Origin: Astragalus membranaceus
Taxonomy: Eukaryota > Streptophyta > Magnoliopsida > Fabales > Fabaceae
Reading direction: 5' to 3'
DNA length: 64,000 bases
Assembly: GCA_039519185.1 (NCBI GenBank)
Contig: CM076847.1
Span: forward strand, 50,599,708-50,663,707
The notes under the pieces were generated by a model that had not been told where the DNA came from, made no database searches, and saw nothing but the letters and a program-made list of their open reading frames with translations. Numbering within the stretch: the stretch's first letter is position 1; each line of letters begins with the position of its first letter. Both the position numbers and the translations under genes were made by a program. Positions 39,434-50,052 of the stretch are shown piece by piece.

Positions 39434-41027
39434 CTCACTGTCACTTTCTTTATGGTAATACAATTCCAGTCATATTATTGTTTTCAATAATGTGAACTTG
39501 GCTGAATAGTTGGAGAATGGAAGGTCAAGATTCTTGTTTTAAAAACACCACATTTAATTGGTGTGGTAAAAGCATTAGAAAGTTGAAAATAAAACACTAC
39601 ATATTTCATCAAGCAATGTTTGTTTTTGTTTCTCTGAGCTGAGGCATGATAGCCAATAATCACTTCTGTACCCTAATGGACGCCATGATCTCTAGATGGA
39701 AATTCTGAGGGTTCAACATTTATAATGTCAAAAGTGGTTACGATGTCTTTATAGCAGGTAGAAAAATCACATACATTAAAACACTTCCAGAAATCCTTTA
39801 ATCCACAGAATTATGCAAAATGACAAACACTGAACCTTAACACACAAACAATGAACACCAAGCATTGAAAAGACAGTGCTAGCAGAACTAGCAGTACTAG
39901 CAATGGCTTTATTATACTCCCAAAGAAAAAAGTAGCATCCTCTACTAGTCCTACAAATTGGATCAAGGCTCACTCCTTAGATATGAATTAATTAAATATG
40001 AAATCTTAAAACATATGACCTTATTTCAGAGATAAAGCTTATGTCTAGAGGCCAAGAAAATAACTTCAGTACCTGATGGATGGCATGAACTGCAGATGAA
40101 ATTTCAGGGCGCAATATCTATCATAGACAGAAAAGGTTTAATTAGGCGTATATCTATCTTCGGATAATGAGAAAATCTTTAAACCAGTTAGTTCACCATA
40201 ATAAAAATCCCCAAAAAATGACTACTCACCATGAGCTGTGTTGGATTTGTGCAGCTTCTTTTTTGAATTTGAAATGAAGCTAGTGATCTTCTTGTGCAGC
40301 TATGGTCTTCAATATCAAAAGGTTTCCATGTTGCTCAACTCTATGACAGGACAAGTACAAAAAGAGGAACTGTAAATGCAATATGTGCATTTAGTTACTG
40401 TGACAACAAGCGCATAATCAAACACATGTGAATAACAATAAATAAACAAACAGAACTCAACTCTCTCTCTCTCTCTCTCTCTCATAATGTGAATGCATAG
40501 TCTACCACTTAAGCTGCCACTCTTATGTGAGATAGGCACTTCAATATCAGGCACTATTTCACCATTTTCAAAAATTCCATTCAATCTATACAGTTCAACA
40601 AATAAGAGACAGATTATTTAACCAATTCTCAAACAAAAAAAAGAAGAATCCATTGAATCTATCTATAAAGTCTATTTATGACCTCAATAAACAACAGCAG
40701 CAGCAACATCATATTAGTTAATCCAATGGCTTAGGCTCCATAGTTGGGTGGAAAATCAATTCTCTAACTACAACATAAAGCCTACAAATGCAGATAAACA
40801 AAGGTTTAAATTGTATCGTAGAAACAAACAAACTGAATGTAGAGACAAAACGGTTTGTAAAATAGAAAACCCTAAAACTCTATTTCAAATACAGAATGTA
40901 ATAAAACTCACAAGTGAAATGATGTTAACTCTGCAATGTTGGAATCGAAAAAAAACAAACGGTGCTGTGCGAAAGAGAAGCCATGCGGTGCTGTGCCGTC
41001 AGCGGAGGAGAACGAAGAACAGAGAAG
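39434..41027 (-). pseudogene. Unidentified gene fragment, probably captured
   Basis: Between the hAT right end and a U6 pseudogene. The minus strand shows exon-like pieces: near 41000-40930 a start MASLSHSTVCFFSIPTLQ; near 40583-40510 RLNGIFENGEIVPDIEVPIS with likely splice borders; near 40130-40073 a short piece ending CATCCATCAG|GTACTG; and a similar piece near 39720-39675 (TTTCCATCTAGAGATCATGG). I do not recognise the protein. A CT microsatellite lies at 40460-40483. Absent from copy 2. It may be a retained piece of an ordinary host gene moved with the neighbouring fragments. Confidence 0.35.
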
Positions 41028-41048
41028 GAAAAAAAATAAAAATAAAAA

Positions 41049-41145
41049 TTGGACCATTTCTCGATTTGTGCGTGTCATCCTTGCGCAGGGGCCATGTTAA
41101 TCTTCTCTGTATCGTTCCAATTTTATCGGATGTCCCCGAAGGGAG
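41049..41145 (-). ncRNA. U6 snRNA pseudogene
   Basis: Minus strand matches plant U6 from TCCCTTCGGGGACATCCGAT through GATACAGAGAAGATTAACAT to CAAATCGAGAAATGGTCC, followed by a T-rich tail. Differences from the usual plant U6: the first G is C, and the catalytic AGC triad reads AAC. The upstream side is a P450 exon fragment, so the Pol III promoter (upstream element and TATA) is missing. Almost certainly not functional. Confidence 0.88.
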
Positions 41146-41183
41146 CTTGCAAAAATAATTCAATATTTCATTGACGAAAGGAG
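41142..41183 (+). repeat. 42-bp fragment of the CYP88D exon 3
   Basis: Identical to 26532-26573 of exon 3 (GGAGCTTGCAAAAATAATTC … GACGAAAGGAG). It abuts the U6 pseudogene with short overlap. The next 14 nt (TTATACATTTTATA) recur at 41237-41250. Looks like templated filler DNA at a repair junction. Confidence 0.92.
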
Positions 41184-41205
41184 TTATACATTTTATAAAA
41201 TTGGA

Positions 41206-41686
41206 CCTAATTAGCTAGGATTTTTGGCCTAAGTAAGTTATACATTTTATATATTTAGTAAAATAAAAAAGGCCTCGTAACTGGAGTTTTGTGTGTTTAT
41301 AAAATTAGCGTTACTAAACTTTATTATAATAATAAGTAGTCCCTAAAAATTGTAAAATATACAACACGAGCCCCTAAAATTTTATAAATAGCCACTAAGT
41401 TTTGGGAAACTCTTCTCGTCATTCCTTATAAAGGACTACGTATTAAACTTAGGAACCACTAATTTTTTATATATAGTATCTGATTTATAAAATACTATTT
41501 TTTATAAAAAGAACAAAACTAATATTAATAGAATATAACCATTTGTATTTAAATGTCTTAGACGATGTCCTCCACCGCTGGTTTCATTAGCAATTTCTAC
41601 GACATGGAAACGCCGAGTCTCACGATTGAACAAGGGTAGGGTGTGTCCGTTGGATAGTGCATGTGTGTGTAATTTTCCAAGGATTG
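41206..41686 (+). other. P450 intron 3, right part
   Basis: Collinear again with copy 2 from 60236. AT-rich, no gene. Ends in the 8-bp target site of a hAT MITE. Confidence 0.8.
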
Positions 41687-41694
41687 ATTTGATG

Positions 41695-42464
41695 CAATGT
41701 TTTAAAACTCGGACCGGTGACCGACTCGGTGAAGGTACCGGGTCACTGGGTCAAGGGTCGGACCGAGGGGTCGACAGTTGAACCGCATGACCAAAACCGG
41801 GACCGCATGACTCGGACCGGTCTCTATTTCGTGAATTTTCAAGACCTATATAGTATATAATATAAATTTCATACCTGTAAAATTAATAACTATGCTTATT
41901 TTATATCTACTAAAATTTTTAAATTTATTCTTACATAATATTAATCTATTTTAGAACACACAAAGGAGTATAATGACCGATGAGAGTACCAAAAATTGTT
42001 ATGATGCTAATCTAAAATATTTAAAGGATTATAAAAATATTTAAAAAAAAGAGTATATACCAACTAAATGAAATGATGCGCTTTGTAAGAAAAAGTAAAA
42101 TTATTGGCTTTGATTTTATATTGAATTGAAAGATAAAGTATTAAATATAGATATTTGCCATATTTGCTCAAAGGCGTTAGTGGCGTGTTGGTTAAGAGCA
42201 CGCTGGTGATGAGCAGATGTTGGGTTCGAATCTCAGCATTGTATTTTTGTGGAAAATTCAATACAGATGCATGAGTTTCAACAAAACCGGTCCGAGTTTA
42301 CCAAACCCATCGAGTCACCGAGTTTCAACAAAACCGGCCGAGTCATGGCGGTTCACACAGAGTCCTTGCATTTCCGATCCAATGCGTGGATCGATTCGGT
42401 GACTCCTCCGGTTCCCGGTTCGCCCGGTCCGACCGGCCGGGCCGAGCCGGGTTTTAAAACACTG
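41695..42464. mobile_element. hAT-type MITE, 770 bp
   Basis: Target duplication ATTTGATG at 41687-41694 and 42465-42472. Termini CAATGTTTTAAAACTCGG and, inverted, CAGTGTTTTAAAACCCGG, resembling the hAT end at 39433. Both ends are rich in GGACCGG/CCGGTCC and GACTCGG motifs. It contains a tRNA-like sequence. Lies in the last part of P450 intron 3; duplicate at 60725-61494. Confidence 0.85.
42173..42241 (+). tRNA. tRNA-like sequence (pseudo-tRNA or SINE head)
   Basis: TGGCGTGTTGGTTAAGAGC resembles a Pol III A box and GGGTTCGAATC (42222-42232) is an exact B box, at tRNA-like spacing. The acceptor stem does not pair convincingly, so I take it as a tRNA-derived fragment within the MITE. Duplicate at 61203-61271. 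Confidence 0.4.
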
Positions 42465-42527
42465 ATTTGATGTACCCTTTGTTGATTACCTTTTTGGCAT
42501 GTACGTTACAATGTTTTTATCATATAG

Positions 42528-43647
42528 GAAGAGCAGGAAGAAATCATGAAAGCAAGACCAACGTCGCAAAACCAATTGAGTATTAAGGAAATTAAACAAA
42601 TGAGTTATCTTTCTAAGGTAAGAATATTAAGAAGGCCTATATTCTTCATGTATTATTACATCGTTACATTGTTTACATTGAAAATACATTTTAATCCAGT
42701 CATGTGAAAAGACATCATTAAAGAAGTGAGAAAACATTGGATTTTGTGATCCCTTGCAGGTTATCAATGAAATGTTACGTCGGACCAATATTGCCTTTGG
42801 AAGCTTTCGAGAGGCAACGTCCGATATGAACATCAATGGTTGCATATACTCCTAGCTTGCTGATATATACAAAAAATCTATTTCTAGCTATATTAGGGAC
42901 TAAAAGGGAACAACAAATTTAGTTTATCTTGGGCTCAACATTTTCAGGTTATCTCATACCGAAAGGATGGAAAGTCCTAGTTTGGCTAAGAGCTATTCAT
43001 ATGGATCCTAACTATCACGCCAATCCAGAAGATTTCAATCCATCGAGATGGGATGTAAGTTAGATAGATATATGAGAATTCCTAAAATAAAAATAAATCT
43101 CGATTAAAGTGAAGATTTTATTATTTTTCGGTTTGGCAAAAATAATTGTCCAATTTTTTCATAGCGAATTTTGTCTACTTAAAATTCAAATATTGCCAAT
43201 TCGATTTCTGAATTTTTTAAATTGTAGATTTTGTCCCCAAAATCATGGGGTTTATTTTGCATCTTTTGTCCTAAAATTCAAGGACTTTGGAAAAAATTGA
43301 AGACCAAAATTGCACAAACTCATGATTTTGGAGATTAAATATCCAACATTTACATTTTAGGGTAACTAAATTTGCCAAACAAAATGGAAGAACTATTTTG
43401 TTCAAATTTAACCTAAAATCTCCATTAAATTTGTTTTATTATTATTATATAAAAAGTTTAGCCGGATTTGTTGTAGCTAAAGTTCTAATGAAAGAATTAT
43501 CCTTAATACCTGTTCTAATTTTGGACTTTCTATAAGCTTGTTTTTCTTATGAGAATGATTATATGCAGGAAGTTGGCTATGTCCGGGAAATGATCTAGCC
43601 AGATTTGAAATGACAATATTTCTACATCATTTCCTCCACAATTACAA
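42528..43647 (+). pseudogene. CYP88D: CYP88D copy 1, exons 4-6 and damaged exon 7
   Basis: Continues the P450 of 24940-26787. Exons 42528-42617, 42760-42838 and 42948-43054 are intact: K-helix EMLR (ExxR) in exon 5, GYLIPKGWKVLVW and the FNPSRW (PERF-type) region in exon 6. Exon 7 remnant 43569-43647 lacks 45 bp that remove the acceptor and first 43 nt of the exon, including the FLPFGSG half of the heme motif. Splicing to the newly formed CAG puts the exon out of frame, with a stop after nine codons. An undamaged exon 7 lies at 47770-47891. Exon 8 was not found. Copy 1 therefore is a pseudogene unless the distant exon 7 and an unseen last exon are used. Confidence 0.85.
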
Positions 43648-43856
43648 GTCAGTATTTTTTATCAATTTTTCAAATTTAAATCAATCATCACTAGCAGCAG
43701 AAATTAAATAAGATAAATGAATTTGGTTTCAAAAATTAACATTATTAATCCTTAACGGCGGAATTAATGACAAATTTTGTCTTTTTCTATCTCTAAATTT
43801 TCATCGAAATTTCAGTTTCTACTAATGGTGCGTTTAAATTGATCACTCTTGTTTCT

Positions 43857-43890
43857 TCTATACTAGTATGCAACCCGTGCGATGCACGAG
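43857..43890 (+). other. Possible Helitron-type 5' terminus
   Basis: TCTATACTAGTATGCAACCC followed by GTGCGATGCAC resembles the 5' end motif seen in some plant Helitrons. The 3' end (hairpin plus CTRR) was not located. Same at 48101 and 62931. Confidence 0.25.
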
Positions 43891-44894
43891 GAGTAAATTC
43901 AGTTTAATTTGTTATATTAAGTTAAGTTTTTTAGAAAAAATAAATATATTAAACTACTAAAAAAATAATATTGATTATATGTAAATTGGTAAAATATGAT
44001 ATTAACTCTTGGATGCACGGGGCATATATGTGTTTTTAGTATTATAATAAAATTGACACATGTAAAATAATTATTCAATAAAAAAATAAGGCATACCCAT
44101 GTGTAAATATAGAATATAATAATGTGTATATAGGATTTGTTATAAAAATATATCAGTTAAATATAAGTTATTTAATTTAATAATTGAGAATGATCCTGTA
44201 AAAAAACTTGAAAAGATATATATGATATGGAATTATGGATGATAAGTATGTTTGGAACATTAAGTTGTTAATTTTAGTATAGTAACAGGATGTAACTAAT
44301 CAATTATGTTACCTTTTGGATTTATTATAAGTAAATATTCTAACAAACATGGAAATTGGATTCTGTATAAAAAAGACTCATTTGAAATAGTCATAAATAT
44401 AGTAAAAACTATTTATGCTGATCTGAAATAGTCACTTGATTTTGTCGATTAAAACTGAAAAAAGAATTAGGTATGTTCTTTTTTGAAAATATATATGTGT
44501 TATATTAATCTCAAACACAATACAAATATTTTGTATACCAAAAAAATTACAATTTTTTTAATTAAGTTGTCTAAAATTTAGTACAAAATCATATGTAAAT
44601 TTATATTAACAATATAACTACAGTAAATTGGTAAATACAATTCTATTAAATGAAATTAAGTTTATTCTATTAATATATAGTAAAAACTATTCAAGTAAAG
44701 TTTAACACTAATTTTAATGAGTTAGACAACATTAGTATATGTATTTTATGTAATGTAATATGTAATATTTCCTTTTGGTTTGTCTACCATTTATTTTACT
44801 CTTAGGTTATCATATATTTATGTGCACGACTGCAATAATAATATTTTTAAAAATATCTTTCTCTTTTGTTACCAGCCAAATGGTTTTTGAAAGA

Positions 44895-45084
44895 GTTTAA
44901 TTTATATACACAATAGGTGTATAGGCTTTTACAACCACTACCAATCACAATTCATAGCGTGGTTGGTTACCAATTGACTAACTGGTGGTTACTAATTGAC
45001 CAATTTTTCTTTAATGATGTGTCAACATATAATTGGTAGATAGTGTAAAACATGCATACACCTATTGTGTAAATAAATTAAACT
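44895..45084. mobile_element. Small foldback MITE, 190 bp
   Basis: Inverted ends AGTTTAATTTATATACACAA(TAGGTGTATA) and, at the right, CATACACCTATTGTGTAAAT(AAATTAAACT). Same element at 49141-49330 and, cut by the window end, from 63967. Confidence 0.8.
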
Positions 45085-45780
45085 TTTTTTCAAATAATTA
45101 AGATTCTCATTTTTATGTGACATAAGTATTTACCCGACCAACAAACAAAAAAACAATGTATTAAAAAAACATTCAACTAAGTTTTAATATTATTTTAATG
45201 TGTTAGACATTAATATACTTTTGTTGTAAAAGATTCAATCCCGTGTGGTATATATTTAATCTCATTTAAATATTATTATATTTCTAGTAATATATTTATG
45301 TATACGCCTTTAATAATAATGTTTTTTTAAATATCTTTCCCCTTTGTTACCAAAAAAATGTTTTTTAGATAAAATTCTCATTTTATGCGACATATATAAG
45401 TATTATTTACCCTTTGTTTGATGCATAGTGTATAGAGAATATATAGTGGCGGCAATATTTCAGCCGTGATATGACCTCCTTTGTGCACTTTCTTTCAACA
45501 AAATTGAAGTATTATTTTTATATTTTCATTATATATATATATATATATATTCTATTATTTTTTTTAATACTACCTCTTGTCAATTCCTTGGTAACTGTCA
45601 TATTACTGGAACGAAGTTCCTAAATTTTGACATACTTCAAATGACCTCTTAAGACATACACAATCCTCATTGTCTCTCCCAAGCTCGACACATTCCTTAA
45701 CACCATAAGGAAAGGAAGCACAAAAGGGAGTGGTAAGCGACAGTATCAATAAACCATTCAAGAAGAATGCATATAGTTCG

Positions 45781-46158
45781 GGCTAAATATATATTTTAGC
45801 CCTTTATCTTTGGGGTTGTGGTCACTTTGGCCCTTTATCTTTTTTTTTTCTCATTTTAGACCCTCATGTTTTTTGTGTGTGTCATTTTGGCCCCTGCCGT
45901 TATCATTTTGGTCCCTTATGTTTTTAATTGATTTCATTTTAGTCCCTTATGTTTTTAATTGATTTCATTTTGGGCCCTTATGTTTTTAATTGATTTCATT
46001 TTCGTCCTTAAAAATTTGCCTAAAAAAACATAAACATAACGGCAGGGGCCAAAATGACACACACAAAAAACATGAGGGTCTAAAATGAGAAAAAAAAAAG
46101 ATAAAGGGCCAAAGTGACCACAACCCCAAAGATAAAGGGCCAAACTATATATTTAGCC
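45781..46158. mobile_element. Foldback MITE, 378 bp, with 9-bp target duplication
   Basis: Ends GGCTAAATATATA, inverted at the right. Arms of about 130 nt are complementary (CCCTTTATCTTTGGGGTTGT / ACAACCCCAAAGATAAAGGG). Target duplication TATAGTTCG at 45772-45780 and 46159-46167 suggests a Mutator-like origin. The middle holds about three 31-nt units (CCCTTATGTTTTTAATTGAT). The empty site is preserved in B' near 50036-50045. Confidence 0.9.
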
Positions 46159-46167
46159 TATAGTTCG

Positions 46168-47615
46168 TTAGAAACATGAAATAGCTAGTCTTCTTATTAG
46201 ATAAGATAAACTTGGTTGAATTTATTTGATGAACTTGCTTGAATTTATTTTACAGCTTGAAACCCTTACTATGATAGCCATAATTCCTATGATCTAGTGA
46301 TTGAACATCAATAACACTTAATTCAAAGATGAGGTGACAGTTATCTTGTAAAACTGTGGCTGACAATTTTCAAGGATATCAAGAGGATTCCCATCACCTT
46401 TCTCCAACAAAATCATATTATTTCCATTATGTTTAAGGAAAGATCGAGGAACATTACACAACATTAACGGAGGAAGAATTAAGGGCACAAAGAAGAAAAA
46501 ACACATATGAAAACAACATGTATATTGAAACATGACAATTTTAATCAATGATATTGGGAAAATCCCTTAAATCAAAAGCAATGTTTAGAAAAGGTTAGGT
46601 ATCTTGACATCTAATCGCATTGCATAAAATAATTAATAACCACTTTAGCTTGTACAACACAAAACGACTCGGTCCTCCATTTTCTTCACTTTCCGAAGAA
46701 CAAAGCAATTAAGACAGTTGGCCTCCAATGTCTCCTTGATTTGACTCAATTCTTGTAAAGGGGTTGAACTGTGTTCAAGCATCCTGTTCAAAATTAAAAG
46801 ATGAGAAGGATCAGACTACCTAAATCAACTTCTCAATTAAAAAATAAAAAACAATGAATTTTTATATTCAACCAATTCGTTTGAGATATTGATTCAAACA
46901 TTGGTACACAAAACCTCTTTGATCCCTCTTCCAACATTTAGGCAATTTTCAAATATAAGTTTTCTTGATAATTGCACCGCCAGGATCACCTTGAAAAGAA
47001 CAAAACAACAAAGTTATAGAAGCCGCATAAAAATGCTGGAAGACATGAACAAAGTATGTAAATCACCTTACTATCCATCAAAAACCATCTCCATTGAGAA
47101 ATGTGCACGCCCTCCCTTATTTCAAGTCCCACATAGTACAACCCAATAACTCCGACAAACCATGGTCAAATTACCATCCCTTGGTAGTATGTCAGTTAGA
47201 CATATCTGTTGCTTTCAAAATCAAATGAAATGCAAAGCGAGATGATTTCAAGAAAATCGGATAAGTTAATTGAGACGGTATAAATACTGACAATATAGCA
47301 GAAGGGAAATTTGCGGCACATGAAAATTTTCTAGAAGAATGATTGATATCAATCAGGACCAATTAAGATTTGACTCCACCATATGTATGTGACTCCAATA
47401 TAGTCATGGCTCTTTTAGATTCAAACCAATTGGACCGTTTTTGGCATAACGATATGAACTATATGATTTTATTACTTGTCAAATAAAACGTCTGCTATTA
47501 ACTCCCCATTTATTTCCATGACGTCGGTTATACACATAGGTAACAGTTTTGGATGCAATTTGAAAATTGCCTAAATGTTGGAATGGCATGTGTTACATGA
47601 CATGGCAAGTCTCCA
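46168..47615. other. Unique stretch C between blocks B and B'
   Basis: 1.45 kb seen only once in the window. On the minus strand 46781-46650 looks like a terminal exon: TTTTGAACAG acceptor, then MLEHSSTPLQELSQIKETLE…KMEDRVVLCCTS and stop; I do not recognise it. TCCAACATTTAGGCAATTTTC (46934) recurs inverted at 47565, bounding about 650 nt. No convincing gene overall. Confidence 0.4.
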
Positions 47616-47769
47616 GATCTCCATTAAATTTGTTTTATTATTATTATATAAAAAGTTTAGCCGGATTTGTTGTAGCTAAAGTTCTAATGAAAGAATTATC
47701 CTTAATACCCGTTCTAATTTTGGACTTTCTATAAGCTTGTTTTTCTTATGAGAATGATTATATGCACAG

Positions 47770-47891
47770 GATTATAATGCCACAGCGGGAACCTTTCTTC
47801 CTTTTGGATCAGGAAGTTGGCTATGTCCGGGAAATGATCTAGCCAGATTTGAAATGACAATATTTCTACATCATTTCCTCCTCAATTACAA
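47770..47891 (+). CDS. CYP88D: Undamaged duplicate exon 7 of CYP88D
   Basis: 122-nt exon after TATGCACAG and before GTCAGT, phase 0 in, phase 2 out. Encodes DYNATAGTFLPFGSGSWLCP and on to FEMTIFLHHFLLNYK, the heme-binding region with the ligand Cys. The family motif FxxGxRxCxG has W in place of R. It is orphaned: 4.2 kb beyond the damaged exon 7 and upstream of copy 2. It could serve copy 1 if the damaged exon is skipped. Confidence 0.85.
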
Positions 47892-49140
47892 GTCAGTATT
47901 TTTTATAAATTTTTCAAATTTAAATCAATCATCACTAGCAGCAGAAATTAAATAAGATAAATGAATTTGGTTTCAAAAATTTACATTATTAATCCTTAAC
48001 GGCGGAACTAATGACAAATTTTGTCTTTTTCTATCTCTAAATTTTCATCGAAATTTCAGTTTCTACTAATGGTGCGTTTAAATTGATCACTCTTGTTTCT
48101 TCTATACTAGTATGCAACCCGTGCGATGCACGAGGAGTAAATTCAGTTTAATTTGTTATATTAAGTTAAGTTTTTAGAAAAAATAAATATATTAAACTAC
48201 TAAAAAAATAATATTGATTATATGTAAATTGGTAAAATATGATATTAACTCGTGGATGCACGGGGCATATATGTGTTTTTAGTATTATAATAAAATTGAC
48301 ACATGTAAAATAATTATTCAATAAAAAAATAAGGCATACCCATGTGTAAATATAGAATATAATAATGTGTATATAGGATTTGTTATAAAAATATATCAGT
48401 TAAATGTAAGTTATTTAATTTAATAATTGAGAATGATCCTGTAAAAAAACTTGAAAAGATATATATGATATGGAATTATGGATGATAAGTATGTTTGGAA
48501 CATTAAGTTGTTAATTTTAGTATAGTAACAGGATGTAACTAATCAATTATGTTACCTTTTGGATTTATTATAAGTAAATATTCTAACAAACATGGAAATT
48601 GGATTCTGTATAAAAAAGACTCATTTGAAATAGTCATAAATATAGTAAAAACTATTTATGCTGATTTGAAATAGTCACTTGCTTTTGTCGATTAAAACTG
48701 AAAAAAGAATTAGGTATGTTCTTTTTTGAAAACATATATATATGTGTTATATTAATCTCAAACACAATACAAATATTTTGTATACCAAAAAAATTACAAT
48801 TTTTTTAATTAAGTTGTCTAAAATTTAGTACAAAATCGTATGTAAATTTATATTAACAATATAACTACAGTAAATTGGTAAATACAATTCTATTAAATGA
48901 AATTAAGTTTATTCTATTAATATATAGTAAAAACTATTCAAGTAAAGTTTAACACTAATTTTAATGAGTTAGACAACATTAGTATATGTATTTTATGTAA
49001 TGTAATATGTAATATTTCCTTTTGGTTTGTCTACCATTTATTTTACTCTTAGGTTATCATATATTTATGTGCACGACTGCAATAATAATATTTTTAAAAA
49101 TATCTTTCTCTTTTGTTACCAGCCAAATGGTTTTTGAAAG

Positions 49141-49330
49141 AGTTTAATTTATATACACAATAGGTGTATAGGCTTTTACAACCACTACCAATCACAATTC
49201 ATGGCGTGGTTGGTTACCAATTGACTAACTGGTGGTTACTAATTGACCAATTTTTCTTTAATGATGTGTCAACATATAATTGGTAGATAGTGTAAAACAT
49301 GCATACACCTATTGTGTAAATAAATTAAAC
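49141..49330. mobile_element. Small foldback MITE, 190 bp (copy in B')
   Basis: Same element and ends as at 44895-45084; duplicated with its block. Confidence 0.8.
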
Positions 49331-49772
49331 TTTTTTTCAAATAATTAAGATTCTCATTTTTATGTGACATAAGTATTTACCCGACCAACAAACAAAAAAA
49401 AATGTATTAAAAAAACATTCAACTAAAGTTTAATATTATTTTAATGTGTTAGACATTAATATACTTTCTTGTAAAAGATTCAATCCCGTGTGGTATATAT
49501 TTAATCTCATTTAAATATTATTATATTTCTAGTAATATATTTATGTCTACGCCTTTAATAATAATGTTTTTTTAAATATCTTTCCCCTTTGTTACCAAAA
49601 AAATGTTTTTTAGATAAAATTCTCATTTTATGCGACATATATAAGTATTATTTACCCTTTGTTTGATGCATAGTGTATAGAGAATATATGGTGGCGGCAA
49701 TATTTCAGCCGTGATATGACCTCCTTTGTGCACTTTCTTTCAACAAAATTGAAGTATTATTTTTATATTTTC

Positions 49773-49774
<2 letters not shown>

Positions 49775-49814
<40 letters not shown>
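49775..49814. repeat. TA microsatellite, expanded
   Basis: About 20 TA units, roughly twice as long as the matching run near 45530-45551. Confidence 0.9.
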
Positions 49815-49817
<3 letters not shown>

Positions 49818-50052
49818 TATTATTTTTTTTAATACTACCTCTTGTCAATTCCTTGGTAACTGTCATATTACTGGAACGAAGTTCCTAAATTTTGACATAC
49901 TTCAAATGACCTCTTAAGACATACACAATCCTCATTGTCTCTCCCAAGCTCGACACATTCCTTAACACCATAAGGAAAGGAAGCACAAAAGGGAGTGGTA
50001 AGCGACAGTATCAATAAACCATTCAAGAAGAATGCATATAGTTCGTTAGAAA

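Larger units (their letters stand above)
43418..46175. repeat. Block B, first copy of the exon-7 region
   Basis: From ATCTCCATTAAATTTG this block is repeated at 47616-50052 (B') and 62450-64000 (third copy, cut by the window). It differs from B' by the 45-bp exon deletion, one MITE insertion (45781-46158), a shorter TA run and scattered substitutions. Confidence 0.93.
47616..50052. repeat. Block B', second copy of the exon-7 region
   Basis: Direct repeat of 43418-46175, starting in intron 6 and ending at GTTCGTTAGAAACATGA, where it passes directly into block A' (ATGACTTTACAAATG). It carries the full exon 7 and a longer TA run (about 49775-49814). No gene besides that exon. Confidence 0.93.

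Noticed and set aside
41695..42464. Mutator-type element with a 10-bp duplication TGATTTGATG
   Set aside because: Setting the ends at CAATG/CACTG gives an 8-bp duplication ATTTGATG and CAGTGTTTTAAA termini, which fit hAT better.
43857..45460. Complete Helitron starting at TCTATACTAGTATGC
   Set aside because: No 3' hairpin with CTRR end and no AT target site could be fixed; kept only as a weak terminus.
46886..47010. Possible last exon of CYP88D (TSLIPLPT…DNCTARI resembles the P450 C-terminus TSLP…DNCLA)
   Set aside because: The only nearby AG acceptor gives the wrong phase with an immediate stop, spacing between the matching parts is about nine residues too long, and part of the stretch is an inverted repeat found again at 47565.
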